Assembly (NCBI GenBank): GCA_947167445.1
Contig: CAMVID010000013.1
Coordinates: forward strand, 1-64,000
DNA: 64,000 nucleotides
DNA from: G11 sp947167445
Lineage (GTDB): Bacteria > Bacillota > Clostridia > Lachnospirales > Lachnospiraceae
Reading direction: 5' to 3'
The notes beneath the pieces are model-generated. The model made no database searches and was not told the DNA's origin. It saw nothing but the letters and a program-made list of their open reading frames with translations. Below, in pieces: positions 47,923 through 57,147 of this stretch; position 1 is the stretch's first letter, and every line of letters starts with the position of its first letter. The position numbers were made by a program, and so were the translations under genes.

Positions 47923-48650
47923 CAGTGTCCCAGTCTCTTCCAGAAGCAATCCTTGCACTTATAGCAGTTCTCTCCCACTCTGTCTGCGGGATATTTACCG
48001 GGAAGTCCCATCTTACGTCTTATATCCACAAGCTTTTTTATTTCCTCGGGAGTAAATTCCTTGGGTCCCCCAAGAACCTCAGATTTGTAAAGAAGCTCCG
48101 CATAAAACTCCAGGGACTCCATCTTCATGTAAGCACTCATCAGGTCCACTGACCAGGTGAGGGCGCCGTGATTCTCAAGAAGGAGAGAGTCGAAGTCATT
48201 GAGGTAGGGCTCAATGGCATCGGGAATCTCCATGGTTGAGGGCGTTCCGTAGGGAGTCAGGGGAACACAGCCGAGAGCAATAACAGCCTCGGGCATCATG
48301 GGAATGTTAAGAGGCCTTCCCGCAATGGCAAAACTTGTGGCAAAATTTGGATGGGCATGAACCACCGAACCCACATCGGGTCTAAGCTTATAAACCCTCA
48401 TGTGCATTTTCACTTCGCTGGAGGGCCTGAATCCCTCGTTAGCCTCCAAAACATTGCCATTCTCATCTACCTTACAGATGAACTCAGGGGTCATAAAGCC
48501 CTTGGAAACCCCCGTAGGTGTGCACAGAAACTCATGGTCATTAAGCTTGACAGAAATATTTCCGTCGTTGGCCGCCACCATGTTCCTTCCATAAATTCGT
48601 CTTCCTATATCACAAATCTGTTCCTTAATCTCCTGTTCGTTAAGAGCCAT
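47922..48650 (-). CDS. fucA: L-fuculose-phosphate aldolase-like class II aldolase
   Basis: The 242-aa zinc aldolase cleaves L-fuculose 1-phosphate (or a related ketose phosphate) to dihydroxyacetone phosphate and lactaldehyde. Motifs are MVAANDGNISVKL, the zinc ligands VVHAHPNFATSFA and LLENHGALTWS, and SSEVKMHMRVYK with the active-site Glu. The C-terminus ends in YKCKDCFWKRLGH, a Cys pair not needed for the fold. A plain rhamnulose-phosphate aldolase cannot be excluded; the nearby fucU and fucI favour fucose. The start is ATG 48650. Confidence 0.87.
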   Translation of the reverse strand: MALNEQEIKEQICDIGRRIYGRNMVAANDGNISVKLNDHEFLCTPTGVSKGFMTPEFICKVDENGNVLEANEGFRPSSEVKMHMRVYKLRPDVGSVVHAHPNFATSFAIAGRPLNIPMMPEAVIALGCVPLTPYGTPSTMEIPDAIEPYLNDFDSLLLENHGALTWSVDLMSAYMKMESLEFYAELLYKSEVLGGPKEFTPEEIKKLVDIRRKMGLPGKYPADRVGENCYKCKDCFWKRLGH

Positions 48651-48667
48651 AGTTTTCTCCTTGTTTA

Positions 48668-50071
48668 TCAGGGTTTGAATTCCTTCACTTCGAAAGAACG
48701 AAGAATACACTCTTTGGCTTTGGTAAAATCTTCAAGTTCTCCCATTCTTATCATCTGGGCCAGAATATTGCCTGTGGCAGTAGCCTCAGAAGGTCCCGCA
48801 ACCACCGTGCATCCTGTGGCTTTGGCCGTAAGTTCGTTAAGATATCCGGCATTGGATCCGCCGCCGATAATATTAATCTTTTCGTACTTTCTTCCGGTAA
48901 CCTTCTCAATGAGTTTAAGCTTCTTCCCATAGCAATCCGCCAGAGAATTATAAATAACCGCCGCAAGTTCATAAACCGTATCCGGCACATCCTGGCCGGT
49001 TTGATAGCAGTATTCCTTTACGGCCTCTGCCATGTTTTCGGGAGCAAGGAAAACTGAATCCTGGCAGTCCACCAGACTCTTTATTTCCTCCATGGCTGCC
49101 TTCTTGCAAAGCTCGTCGTAACTTAAGTCAGGGGCCAGCTCGTTTCTCACGGACTGAATCATCCAAAGGCCCATAATATTGGTAAGATATGTGGTTTTGC
49201 CTCCATATCCGCCCTCATTTGTAATGTCCGCTTCCATGCTTTCAGGAGAACAATTCGGTTTGTCCAAAAGTACTCCCATCAAAGACCAGGTGCCGGACGA
49301 AATATAAAGAGCCTTATCATCCTCTGACGGCATGGCAAGCACTGCGCTGGCCGTATCATGCGAGCAGGGCAGAATCACCTGACAGTCATATCCCACCATC
49401 TCTCTAACCGAGGGAAGCAGACCTCCAAGTATGGTTCCCGGCATCTTAATCTCCCCGAAAATTCCTTTAGGGTAGCCAAGGGCCTCAATCAGATCCATAT
49501 CCCACTTATGAGTAGAGGGATTCAGCAGACCTGAAGTTGTGGCCTCAGTATATTCATTGGTTTTTACCCCGGATAAAAGAAAATGAAAATAATCGGGTAT
49601 CATTAGAAGGCTCCCCGCCCGCTTCAACAAATCGGGCTCGGAAACCTTCAAAGACATAAGTTGAAAAATCGTATTATAAATTGCTTTCTGGATGCCGGTC
49701 CTGGCGTAGAGTTCCTCCTCGGAAATCACCCTGTAGACCGCCTCATCCATGCCTGTGGTTCTGCGGTCTCTGTAGCCCACCGCATCACCTAAAATGTTGT
49801 CAGATTCATCAATGAGAACGAAGTCGACGCCCCAGGTATCAACCCCGATGCTTACGGGAATCTTTCCGATTTCCTTACACTTCTTCATTCCTTTTATGAT
49901 TTCGTCAAAGAGTCTTTTCGTATCCCAGACAAGGGACCCCTTCGACTCAGTCATTCCGTTTGAGAATCTGTAAACTTCCTCCAAAACCATTCTGCCGTCT
50001 TCAAGATGCCCCAGAAGGTGTCGACCTCCCGAGGCACCGATATCAACGGCGAGGTAATAATTTTCCTTCAT
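48668..50071 (-). CDS. FGGY kinase of the rhamnulokinase type, probable fuculokinase
   Basis: The 467-aa FGGY kinase opens with YLAVDIGASGGRHLLGHLE and has SIGVDTWGVDFVLID. ALYISSGTWSLMGVLLD and INIIGGGSNAGYLNELTA form the nucleotide site. The sequence is closest in style to RhaB, but in this operon it sits between fucU and fucA, so L-fuculose is the likely substrate. Its stop is 17 bases before fucA, and its start follows the stop of the preceding small gene directly. Confidence 0.87.
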   Translation of the reverse strand: MKENYYLAVDIGASGGRHLLGHLEDGRMVLEEVYRFSNGMTESKGSLVWDTKRLFDEIIKGMKKCKEIGKIPVSIGVDTWGVDFVLIDESDNILGDAVGYRDRRTTGMDEAVYRVISEEELYARTGIQKAIYNTIFQLMSLKVSEPDLLKRAGSLLMIPDYFHFLLSGVKTNEYTEATTSGLLNPSTHKWDMDLIEALGYPKGIFGEIKMPGTILGGLLPSVREMVGYDCQVILPCSHDTASAVLAMPSEDDKALYISSGTWSLMGVLLDKPNCSPESMEADITNEGGYGGKTTYLTNIMGLWMIQSVRNELAPDLSYDELCKKAAMEEIKSLVDCQDSVFLAPENMAEAVKEYCYQTGQDVPDTVYELAAVIYNSLADCYGKKLKLIEKVTGRKYEKINIIGGGSNAGYLNELTAKATGCTVVAGPSEATATGNILAQMIRMGELEDFTKAKECILRSFEVKEFKP

Positions 50072-50509
50072 TTAAAAAAGCCCCAATATCTTATTCCTGA
50101 ATGTGGAATGCAGTTTCTCGTATGTTGTGTAGTTAATGTTGGTGTCCTTAAACTTGGCATTCCAAGCATCCCTGACCCCATCGCAGATCTTTCCTGCGAA
50201 CTCGTCTTCAGTCAGTAATATTGCCGGGAAAACGTAGTAGATCATGAAGAAATTCATGTCCGCCTGCTTCCTTCCGCTGATTTTACCCTTTTTGTTAAAA
50301 GCGTCAAAAACTCCGTCTGCGAAAGCCCTTCCCACCTCCGAAACGGCCTCATCCTTATTATCCGAGTCCTTCACAAAGCCAACCATCTCATCAATGAAAT
50401 GGCCCTGTTCCTCTCTGAATCTTTTCATATTGGCCTCGTAGGACAGCTTTTTAAGCTTTCTCATCATGAGTTCCATGTCGGTAAAAATCAGTTCAATATT
50501 CTGAAGCAT
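50072..50509 (-). CDS. Hypothetical protein of the fucose operon, 145 aa
   Basis: The protein is soluble and helical, starting MLQNIELIFTDMELMMRKL, with MNFFMIYYVFPAILLTEDE in the middle and TTYEKLHSTFRNKILGLF at the end. It lies between fucU (3-base gap) and the kinase (no gap), so it is surely translated with them. I do not recognise the family. It could be a small regulatory or accessory protein of deoxy-sugar use. Confidence 0.75.
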   Translation of the reverse strand: MLQNIELIFTDMELMMRKLKKLSYEANMKRFREEQGHFIDEMVGFVKDSDNKDEAVSEVGRAFADGVFDAFNKKGKISGRKQADMNFFMIYYVFPAILLTEDEFAGKICDGVRDAWNAKFKDTNINYTTYEKLHSTFRNKILGLF

Positions 50510-50512
50510 AGA

Positions 50513-50971
50513 CTAGATTACAACCCCTTTTCTAAGAATAATGTTTGCGTAAATTGCTGTTTCTGTGGTCTGAATAATAACCGCAGCCTTCTCTCTTGTC
50601 TGGTCGTAGAACTTCCACTTGTTAATCTCTTTGAAAGCCTTGGCGCCCCTCTCATCGTACTTTGAAACGATTTTCTTATACTCGTCCCAGATAGGTGTGG
50701 CAACCTTGCCCACGTCTCCGGGTTCCAAAGCCATAAGGGTGCAGGGCGCGTCTTCCTCTCCCAATGCATTTGGATATGTATCCAAAGGGAAAAGTTTAAG
50801 TATTGCATCAAGGACTTCGGGAACCCCCATTCCGTCAGCTCTGATTACTTTCTTACCCATTGTAGAACCGGGGAAATTACCGTCGGCAATAACGAGTTCG
50901 TCCGTGTGGCCCATCTCGTCAAGTACCTTAAGTAACTCCGGTGAAATCTGTGTAGGAATACCTTTTAACAT
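50513..50971 (-). CDS. fucU: L-fucose mutarotase
   Basis: The 152-aa RbsD/FucU family protein interconverts the anomers of L-fucose. It starts with MLKGIPTQISPELLKVLDEMGHTDELVIADGNFP, including the conserved His and Asp. It also has AIIQTTETAIYANIILRKG-like C-terminal strands (VIIQTTETAIYANI). Among RbsD-type proteins the length and MLKGIP start favour FucU. It follows a hairpin after the sugar-binding protein gene. Confidence 0.9.
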   Translation of the reverse strand: MLKGIPTQISPELLKVLDEMGHTDELVIADGNFPGSTMGKKVIRADGMGVPEVLDAILKLFPLDTYPNALGEEDAPCTLMALEPGDVGKVATPIWDEYKKIVSKYDERGAKAFKEINKWKFYDQTREKAAVIIQTTETAIYANIILRKGVVI

Positions 50972-51010
50972 CTTGTCCTCCGAATATGAGTTATCTTTTT
51001 TAGGGGGGAA

Positions 51011-51032
51011 AGGGACCGGTAGTCCGGTCCCC
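51011..51032 (-). terminator. Hairpin after the sugar-binding protein gene
   Basis: GGGACCGG and CCGGTCCC (51012-51031) form an 8-bp stem with a 4-nt loop, followed on the minus strand by TTTCCCCCC. The poor U-tract suggests partial termination or 3' end protection, which would set a higher level of the binding protein over downstream enzymes. Confidence 0.55.
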
Positions 51033-51074
51033 CTCCTAGAAATATGGTTTTATCTGCTCGTACTCTATAAAAGA

Positions 51075-52232
51075 TTAGTCATAAAGGTTGGGAGCGATGT
51101 CTGCAGCGTCCATGTTGGAGTTGTCATACCAGTAACCGTCTGTAGCGATATCAGAAACTGTCTCGCCGTTAGCGATCTTGTAAAGGGTCTGAACAGTTGT
51201 CTTACCCATTGCAAGAGGAGACTGGGTAACAGCACCGAACATCTTGCCGTCTTTGATAGCCTGCTTAATAACTGTACCTGCATCGAAACCTGCTGCAAGG
51301 ATAGTTGTGCCTGCTTCTGTACCAAGTTTTCCAAGGTTCTCGTTAGCTGAAAGGATACCCTCTGCTGCTACCTGGTTTGAACCAAAGATTCCTAATACGT
51401 CTGACTTGTTCATGATAGCTGATGCCTCTGTTGCGCAAAGCTCAACAGTTGTCTGTGCAGGAACTGCAACCTCGATGATGATATCTGCTGATGCCTCATC
51501 GCCTTTGTCCTTTGCACCGTTTACATAGAATTCGTTACCAACTACTGCAACCTTCTTGCCGTCTGCTGTTGCAAGTTCTGTGAATCTGTCGATGAATCCA
51601 AGACCACGCTGTGTGATTGACTCGGAAGTTGACTCCTGGTTAACCTCACCGATTCTTACGGGAGCTGATGCAGAAGCGATAGAATCCTTAAGAGCTGCGT
51701 AAAGGTTGTCAGCTGCAGTTGCGCCTGCGCCGTAGTTGTCTGTTGCAATTGTTGAAAGTACTGAGCCTTCGGGAGCATCAGGGCAGCCTGAGTCGAAACA
51801 TACTACAGGGATGCCTGCGTCTTTAGCCATCTGAAGAGCGTCTAAGCATGCACTCTGGTCACATGCTGCAAGACCGATTCCGTCAGGTGCGCCGTTGATG
51901 TAGTTTGTAAGCATGTTAACCTGATCTGCGATATCAGACTCTGCGTTAGGTCCGTTACACTCAACCTTAACACCGAGTTCTTCTGCTGCCTGGTTTACAC
52001 CTGTAACTGCTGCCTGCCAATATGATGACTGGAAGCTCTTTACAACGATCTTGAAATTAAGTTCCCCACCCGCTTCAGTTGTCTCTGTTGATGCTGCAGG
52101 AGCTGCTGCCTCTTCTGTCTTTGCAGGAGCAGGCTCAGAAGTTGTAGTAGATGCTGCCTGTCCGCCGCAACCTACTAAAAGAGTAGCTACCATTGCTGCA
52201 CTAAGAATTGTTGACAATACTTTCTTTTTCAT
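51075..52232 (-). CDS. Sugar ABC transporter substrate-binding lipoprotein
   Basis: The 385-aa lipoprotein has a signal peptide with lipobox VATLLVGCG and a Thr/Ala/Pro-rich linker. A periplasmic-binding fold of the ribose/galactose (peripla_BP_4) class then follows. It has YWQAAVTGVNQAAEELGVKV, IGLAACDQSACLDALQMAKDAG, IPVVCFDSGCPD and ILAAGFDAGTVIKQAIKDG. The likely ligand is fucose or a related hexose because of the operon. It lies after two permeases and one ATPase. Confidence 0.9.
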   Translation of the reverse strand: MKKKVLSTILSAAMVATLLVGCGGQAASTTTSEPAPAKTEEAAAPAASTETTEAGGELNFKIVVKSFQSSYWQAAVTGVNQAAEELGVKVECNGPNAESDIADQVNMLTNYINGAPDGIGLAACDQSACLDALQMAKDAGIPVVCFDSGCPDAPEGSVLSTIATDNYGAGATAADNLYAALKDSIASASAPVRIGEVNQESTSESITQRGLGFIDRFTELATADGKKVAVVGNEFYVNGAKDKGDEASADIIIEVAVPAQTTVELCATEASAIMNKSDVLGIFGSNQVAAEGILSANENLGKLGTEAGTTILAAGFDAGTVIKQAIKDGKMFGAVTQSPLAMGKTTVQTLYKIANGETVSDIATDGYWYDNSNMDAADIAPNLYD

Positions 52233-52292
52233 TTTTTTCCTCCTTTAGAAAAAATAGACCTTTTCTTTATATGAACTGCTTTGCAGTACACA

Positions 52293-53273
52293 TCATTTTC
52301 TGCTTTCTTTACGTTTCTTTATAATGTCTACCATTACTGATCCGATGAGAACCACGCCGGTAACAATCTGCTGCCAGTTAGCCTGAAGCCCGATGAAGGG
52401 AAGGCCGGTTTTGAGAAGACAGATTACGAATACACCGATTAAGGTTCCTATGATGGATCCGGCTCCGCCTGTTGCCGATACACCGCCGATGATTGCGCCA
52501 CCAATGGCCTCTAACTCAAATCCTGCTCCGGTTCCCGGAAGTACTGTTGCAAAAACTGCCGAGTAAGCTATGGAAGCCAGTGCTGCGAAGAATCCCGAAA
52601 TCACGTAAGCCATTATGTGATAGAACTTAACGTTGATTCCCGAAAGGATTGCCGCCTCCTTGTTACTTCCGATGGCAATGGTGTAACGTCCTATCTTCGT
52701 GTGATTCAGAACAAAGTGCATCAGTATGGCCAAAAGAAGAACCCATACAAATCCCAGTGGAATTTTCGTGTCACCTATTGTCAGCTTGAATATACTTCGA
52801 AACCAGCTGCCGGGCTGACCTGTTGTGGGCCATGAAATACCAAAGTTGTTGGAACAGATGGACCCGAGTCCTCTGGTAATCATGCAGGTACAAAGAGTTG
52901 CCAGGAAAGGTGGTAATCCCATTACACCGATAAGGATTCCGTTTATAAGACCGATGATGATACCAAAGAGCAGTGAAACAACCATTGCTGCTCCGGTGGG
53001 CCAGCCTTTGTGTACAATCAGGTAGCCTCCTGCCAGTGAGTAACACACAAGTCCCGTACCGATTGAAAGATCAACTCCCCCTGTAATAAGCGGGAAGGAA
53101 ACTCCGATTGCCATAAGGACAATGTAGTAGGAGTAATCCATGATGGTCAGGATTGTCGTATACTTTCTGAAATCAGGGCTTGCCACACAGAAGAAACCCA
53201 AAAGTGCAATTACGACTATGAATACAATTACTTCCTGCTTAAGAAGCTTTGCAGGTATTTTTCTATTTCCCAT
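52293..53273 (-). CDS. Sugar ABC transporter permease, RbsC type (second)
   Basis: The 326-aa membrane protein has about nine to ten helices and RbsC motifs: GVSFPLITGGVDLSIGTGLV, GVMGLPPFLATLCTCMITRGLG, GSNKEAAILSGINVKFYHI, and GGAIIGGVSATGGAGSIIGTLIG. It is the second of two different permeases for one ATPase, so the channel is probably a heterodimer. It starts ten bases after the ATPase gene. Confidence 0.92.
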   Translation of the reverse strand: MGNRKIPAKLLKQEVIVFIVVIALLGFFCVASPDFRKYTTILTIMDYSYYIVLMAIGVSFPLITGGVDLSIGTGLVCYSLAGGYLIVHKGWPTGAAMVVSLLFGIIIGLINGILIGVMGLPPFLATLCTCMITRGLGSICSNNFGISWPTTGQPGSWFRSIFKLTIGDTKIPLGFVWVLLLAILMHFVLNHTKIGRYTIAIGSNKEAAILSGINVKFYHIMAYVISGFFAALASIAYSAVFATVLPGTGAGFELEAIGGAIIGGVSATGGAGSIIGTLIGVFVICLLKTGLPFIGLQANWQQIVTGVVLIGSVMVDIIKKRKESRK

Positions 53274-53282
53274 GTTTCCCTC

Positions 53283-54779
53283 CTAATTGATGTCCCTTGT
53301 GGCCAGATTCATAATCTTTTCCTGTGTGGTGTCTTCGATACGAAGTTCACCGGTCTTCTTGCCTTCACACATAACCACAATACGGTCACTCATTCTTAAT
53401 ATTTCTGTCATTTCAGAGGAAATCATTATTATTGATTTACCCTCGGCTGCCAGCTTGTTCATGAGCTTGTAAATCTCATTTTTGGCACCTACATCAATAC
53501 CTCTGGTGGGTTCGTCAAAAATCAGGATGTCGCAATTCTTGCAGAGCCACTTGGCAATAACAACCTTCTGCTGGTTACCTCCGGAAAGATTAACCACAAG
53601 CTGATCTACACTTGGAGTCTTGGTGGAAAGGGAATCGACAAACTCCTTTGCCACTTTCTTCTCTTTCTTCTTGTCTATGAAAATACCCTTCATATAGTTG
53701 CCAAGGTCGGCCATGGTGGTATTCTCTGCAATGGTCTTCTGAACCACGATTCCGAATCTCTTGCGGTCTTCCGAAAGATATCCGATTCCTGCTTTAACAG
53801 CATCTTCGGGACTGTTAATAACAGTCTTCTTGCCGTTAACAAAAATCTCTCCGCTCTCCTTGGGGTCGGCTCCGAAGATTGCTCTGGCAGTCTCCGTACG
53901 TCCCGCACCCATAAGTCCTGAGAATCCGAGGATTTCACCCTTTCTGAGCTCGAAACTCACATCCTGAACCATTCTTCCGGCATTCAGATGATCCACTCTT
54001 AATACCACAGGAGCATCTTCGGAAACTCTGCTCTTTGTCTTTGGCTCCTCGTAGATTATTCGACCTACCATCATGTTGATGATGTCGTCCTTGGTGGATT
54101 CCTCAGTTACAAGTGTTCCCACATAGCATCCGTCTCTCATTACCGTTACTCTGTCGGTAATGACCTTAATCTCATCCATTCTGTGGGAGATGTAGACGAT
54201 TGCCATCTGCTGTTTTCTTAAATCTCTTATAATCTTGAACAGATCCTCGATTTCAGATTCCGTGAGGGCTGCGGTAGGCTCATCGAAAATGATGACCTTT
54301 GCATCGTGGGAAATTGCTTTTGCAATCTCACACATCTGCTGCTTACCTACCGTCAGATCGCTCATGGTGGCTGTCGGGTCTATGTTGATGTTTAATTTTT
54401 CAAAAAGCTTTGCCGCTTCTTCATTCATCTTCTTATCGTCGATGCGGATTCCCTTTTTGAACTCGCGTCCGATGAAGATGTTCTGGGCTACCGTCAGGTG
54501 GCCCACCATGTTAAGTTCCTGATGAACGATAACCACGCCCGCATCCTGTGCCTCTCTGGCACCGTGGAACTCAACCTCTTTTCCCTCAAATACTATGCTT
54601 CCGGAATCCTTGGTGTAGATTCCTGTAAGCACCTTCATAAGAGTTGACTTTCCGGCTCCGTTCTCGCCCATAAGTGCATGTACTTCTCCGCGCTTGACAT
54701 CGAAGCTTACCTTATTTAAGGCATGAACTCCGGGAAACCTCTTATCGATATCTATCATCTGCAGGATTACTTCGCCCAT
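53283..54779 (-). CDS. Sugar ABC transporter ATP-binding protein, RbsA type
   Basis: The 498-aa protein has two fused ATPase cassettes. The first has Walker A LMGENGAGKSTLMKVL, signature LTVGKQQMCEIAKAIS and Walker B VIIFDEPTAALTESE. The second has the usual weak P-loop GLMGAGRTETARAIFG, signature NLSGGNQQKVVIAKWL and ILIFDEPTRGIDVGAK. This is the typical RbsA/MglA layout. It serves the two flanking permeases. Confidence 0.93.
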   Translation of the reverse strand: MGEVILQMIDIDKRFPGVHALNKVSFDVKRGEVHALMGENGAGKSTLMKVLTGIYTKDSGSIVFEGKEVEFHGAREAQDAGVVIVHQELNMVGHLTVAQNIFIGREFKKGIRIDDKKMNEEAAKLFEKLNINIDPTATMSDLTVGKQQMCEIAKAISHDAKVIIFDEPTAALTESEIEDLFKIIRDLRKQQMAIVYISHRMDEIKVITDRVTVMRDGCYVGTLVTEESTKDDIINMMVGRIIYEEPKTKSRVSEDAPVVLRVDHLNAGRMVQDVSFELRKGEILGFSGLMGAGRTETARAIFGADPKESGEIFVNGKKTVINSPEDAVKAGIGYLSEDRKRFGIVVQKTIAENTTMADLGNYMKGIFIDKKKEKKVAKEFVDSLSTKTPSVDQLVVNLSGGNQQKVVIAKWLCKNCDILIFDEPTRGIDVGAKNEIYKLMNKLAAEGKSIIMISSEMTEILRMSDRIVVMCEGKKTGELRIEDTTQEKIMNLATRDIN

Positions 54780-54794
54780 TTCATACCCCTCCTT

Positions 54795-55772
54795 TTAGTT
54801 CTTTCTTCGTCTCGCCATTACGTCGGCATAAACCGCAACAATAACGATCAGACCGGTAATTATGAGCTGGTAGTCCTTGGTGAATCCAAGAGCAAGTATT
54901 CCCTCCTGCAAAAGTGCAATGATGAATACGCCGATTACTGTTCCTCCTATGGAGGCCAGACCGCCTGCCATGGATGTTCCACCCATTACGCATCCGGCAA
55001 TGGCTTCGTTGTTGTACTGGTCGCCGTAGCCGGGCTGAACTGTGGTATAGGCACCTACGAAGTAGATTGCTGCTATTCCTACCAATACTCCGCAGATTGC
55101 GTATGCAAGCATCTCCCACTTCTTGGTATCTACACCGGAAAGTCTTACTGCCTCTCTGTTGCTTCCGAGGCTTAAGATGTATCTTCCCGCTTTGGTGTGG
55201 TTAAGAATTATGGAGCAGATTGCCGCAACCACAAGAAATACGATTATTCCCACAGGGAACTTTCCAACTTTGACTAAGGATCTGAACCATCCACCCTTTG
55301 CCGCCTGGGGCCAGCTTACGGATTGTGTTTTGGTAAAAACAGAAGCCACCCCCTTGGCTATGTTCATGCTTGCCATGGATACGATGAAAGGGGGAACCTT
55401 CCAGTAAGCAACCAGATATCCGTTCATCATTCCGAAAAGGAGTCCCACAATCAGGCTTATAATCAGGGATGGTAACATTGGAACCCCAAGGCTTGTAAGG
55501 GAATAACCCGAAACAAGCGCACAGCAAAACATTACAGGACCTATGGAGAAATCAATTCCTCCGGTGGCGATGACAAAGGTTACACCCAGGGATAAGAATC
55601 CCAAAAAGTATACGTAGTTCAGGGCACTCATAATACGAGGCATTCCTGCAAAGTTTTCCACCATAAGGCTTAAAATCAGGTACATCAAAACAAGTACGCA
55701 CGCCAGAACTATACGGTTAAATCCAAGTTTTTTGATTATTGGATTCTCTTTAATCTTCTTAATTAAGTCCAA
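54795..55772 (-). CDS. Sugar ABC transporter permease, RbsC type (first)
   Basis: The 325-aa membrane protein has the motifs LGVTFVIATGGIDFSIGPVMF, PPFIVSMASMNIAKGVASV, GSNREAVRLSGVDTKKWEM and IAGCVMGGTSMAGGLASIGGTVIG. It is clearly homologous to the second permease but diverged. It follows the gatZ-like gene by 16 bases. Confidence 0.92.
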   Translation of the reverse strand: MDLIKKIKENPIIKKLGFNRIVLACVLVLMYLILSLMVENFAGMPRIMSALNYVYFLGFLSLGVTFVIATGGIDFSIGPVMFCCALVSGYSLTSLGVPMLPSLIISLIVGLLFGMMNGYLVAYWKVPPFIVSMASMNIAKGVASVFTKTQSVSWPQAAKGGWFRSLVKVGKFPVGIIVFLVVAAICSIILNHTKAGRYILSLGSNREAVRLSGVDTKKWEMLAYAICGVLVGIAAIYFVGAYTTVQPGYGDQYNNEAIAGCVMGGTSMAGGLASIGGTVIGVFIIALLQEGILALGFTKDYQLIITGLIVIVAVYADVMARRRKN

Positions 55773-55788
55773 AGTGTTCTCCCCCTAA

Positions 55789-57117
55789 CTAGCAATAAAA
55801 CGCGTCACTTATCATGTAATTAAGCTTTGTGGCGTAATTGTAATCTTCAACGAGATGCACCACACAGTCCTCCACCAGTTCCTTGGGATCCGTTGTAAGG
55901 ATTCCGTCACGAACCTTTATGTACTGAAGGGGCATGTACTCTCGTAACATTCCCAAAGGAATCACCACCTTCGACATGTTGTCGAAAAGCTTCCCGATTG
56001 CCTCCTGCATTTCAGGCTGTGCGAAGTAGTATCTGCATCTGTCTGAAAAGCTGTATTTTCTCTTAATGGCAAGTTCTGATTCGTTACCGTGGTAATGCTT
56101 CTTCCAGTTTCCCGGATTCTTAAGCATTGTCTCTTCCATAACCTCAATGAAGTGTGCCTGCTTTTCTTCCGGAACCAGTATTTTCTCCATCATTGAAAGA
56201 GCGAAAAGTCCTTCTCTTAATGAGAATGTAAGAGCCGGGCCAACCTTTAAGATTGCGATTCCGTCCTCCACCATTTCCTTAAGACATTCAGGTGGCTGAT
56301 AGTCTGTGGAATGTCCCTCCAAAACCACGTTGTCGTATTTCTTCATGGCTTCCACAAGATTGGCTGCGTTGGTTCTGTTGTAGTGAAAAACGTCTGCATC
56401 TCCGAACTCAACTCCGGGCTGAACGACGATTCCTATGATGTTATCAAAAGCATCGTTAAGTCCTCTCTTCTCGAACTGCTCCTTATATACCGCCAGAGTC
56501 TTCTCAACTGCCTCGGGCTTTGTTACGCTGATTGAATCCTCAGCTTCCTGAGCACCTCCGGGAATGGGAACCTCGCTTCCGATAATAAAAGCAGGTCTCA
56601 CTTCCTCAGGATTCTTCTTTAAAAGTTCCTGATAAGCTTCCTCACAGGCCTCATAAAGAATCGCTCCTCTTCTTGCGATAGTCTCATCGCTTAACATTTC
56701 GTCTGTGGGGTCATCTGCCACTCTCATGCTGGTATCAAGGTGAATCTTCTTGAATCCCGCAAGGACAAATAACTTAACCAGTTCTATTGACTTCTCCATG
56801 GCTTCCTTCTCAGGCTCATTCTGCCATGTGAGAGGTCCCAGATGATCGCCTCCGAGAATTATTCTTTCTCTGGGAAAACCGATACCATCTGCAATTCTGT
56901 AAACAAAATCTCTGTAATCGGCAGGTTTCATTCCCGTGTAACCGCCGAACTGATTAACCTGATTGGCCGTAGCCTCAACAAGTACATAATCATCAAATCT
57001 CATTGCCTGCTTAAGGCACGCCTCGATAACCAGATCCGAAGCTGTGCAGAAGGAAGGAATACCGGCGTATTTCATTCCTCTTTTTCTCTTTGCAAGCATT
57101 TCCCTCATTGCATCCAT
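55789..57117 (-). CDS. GatZ/KbaZ-like tagatose-bisphosphate aldolase subunit
   Basis: The 442-aa protein resembles the non-catalytic subunit of class II D-tagatose-1,6-bisphosphate aldolase (GatZ, KbaZ, AgaZ). Examples are VLVEATANQVNQFGGYTGM, RIILGGDHLGPLTWQ, FKKIHLDTSMRVADD, IGSEVPIPGGAQE and VLEGHSTDYQPPECL. No partner GatY/KbaY gene lies in the window. It may therefore act with an aldolase encoded elsewhere or have its own kinase- or epimerase-like activity. It sits next to a GatD-like dehydrogenase, which suggests galactitol or tagatose-type intermediates. Confidence 0.87.
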   Translation of the reverse strand: MDAMREMLAKRKRGMKYAGIPSFCTASDLVIEACLKQAMRFDDYVLVEATANQVNQFGGYTGMKPADYRDFVYRIADGIGFPRERIILGGDHLGPLTWQNEPEKEAMEKSIELVKLFVLAGFKKIHLDTSMRVADDPTDEMLSDETIARRGAILYEACEEAYQELLKKNPEEVRPAFIIGSEVPIPGGAQEAEDSISVTKPEAVEKTLAVYKEQFEKRGLNDAFDNIIGIVVQPGVEFGDADVFHYNRTNAANLVEAMKKYDNVVLEGHSTDYQPPECLKEMVEDGIAILKVGPALTFSLREGLFALSMMEKILVPEEKQAHFIEVMEETMLKNPGNWKKHYHGNESELAIKRKYSFSDRCRYYFAQPEMQEAIGKLFDNMSKVVIPLGMLREYMPLQYIKVRDGILTTDPKELVEDCVVHLVEDYNYATKLNYMISDAFYC

Positions 57118-57147
57118 TACCCAATAACCTCCTGTGAACCTTCTTAA

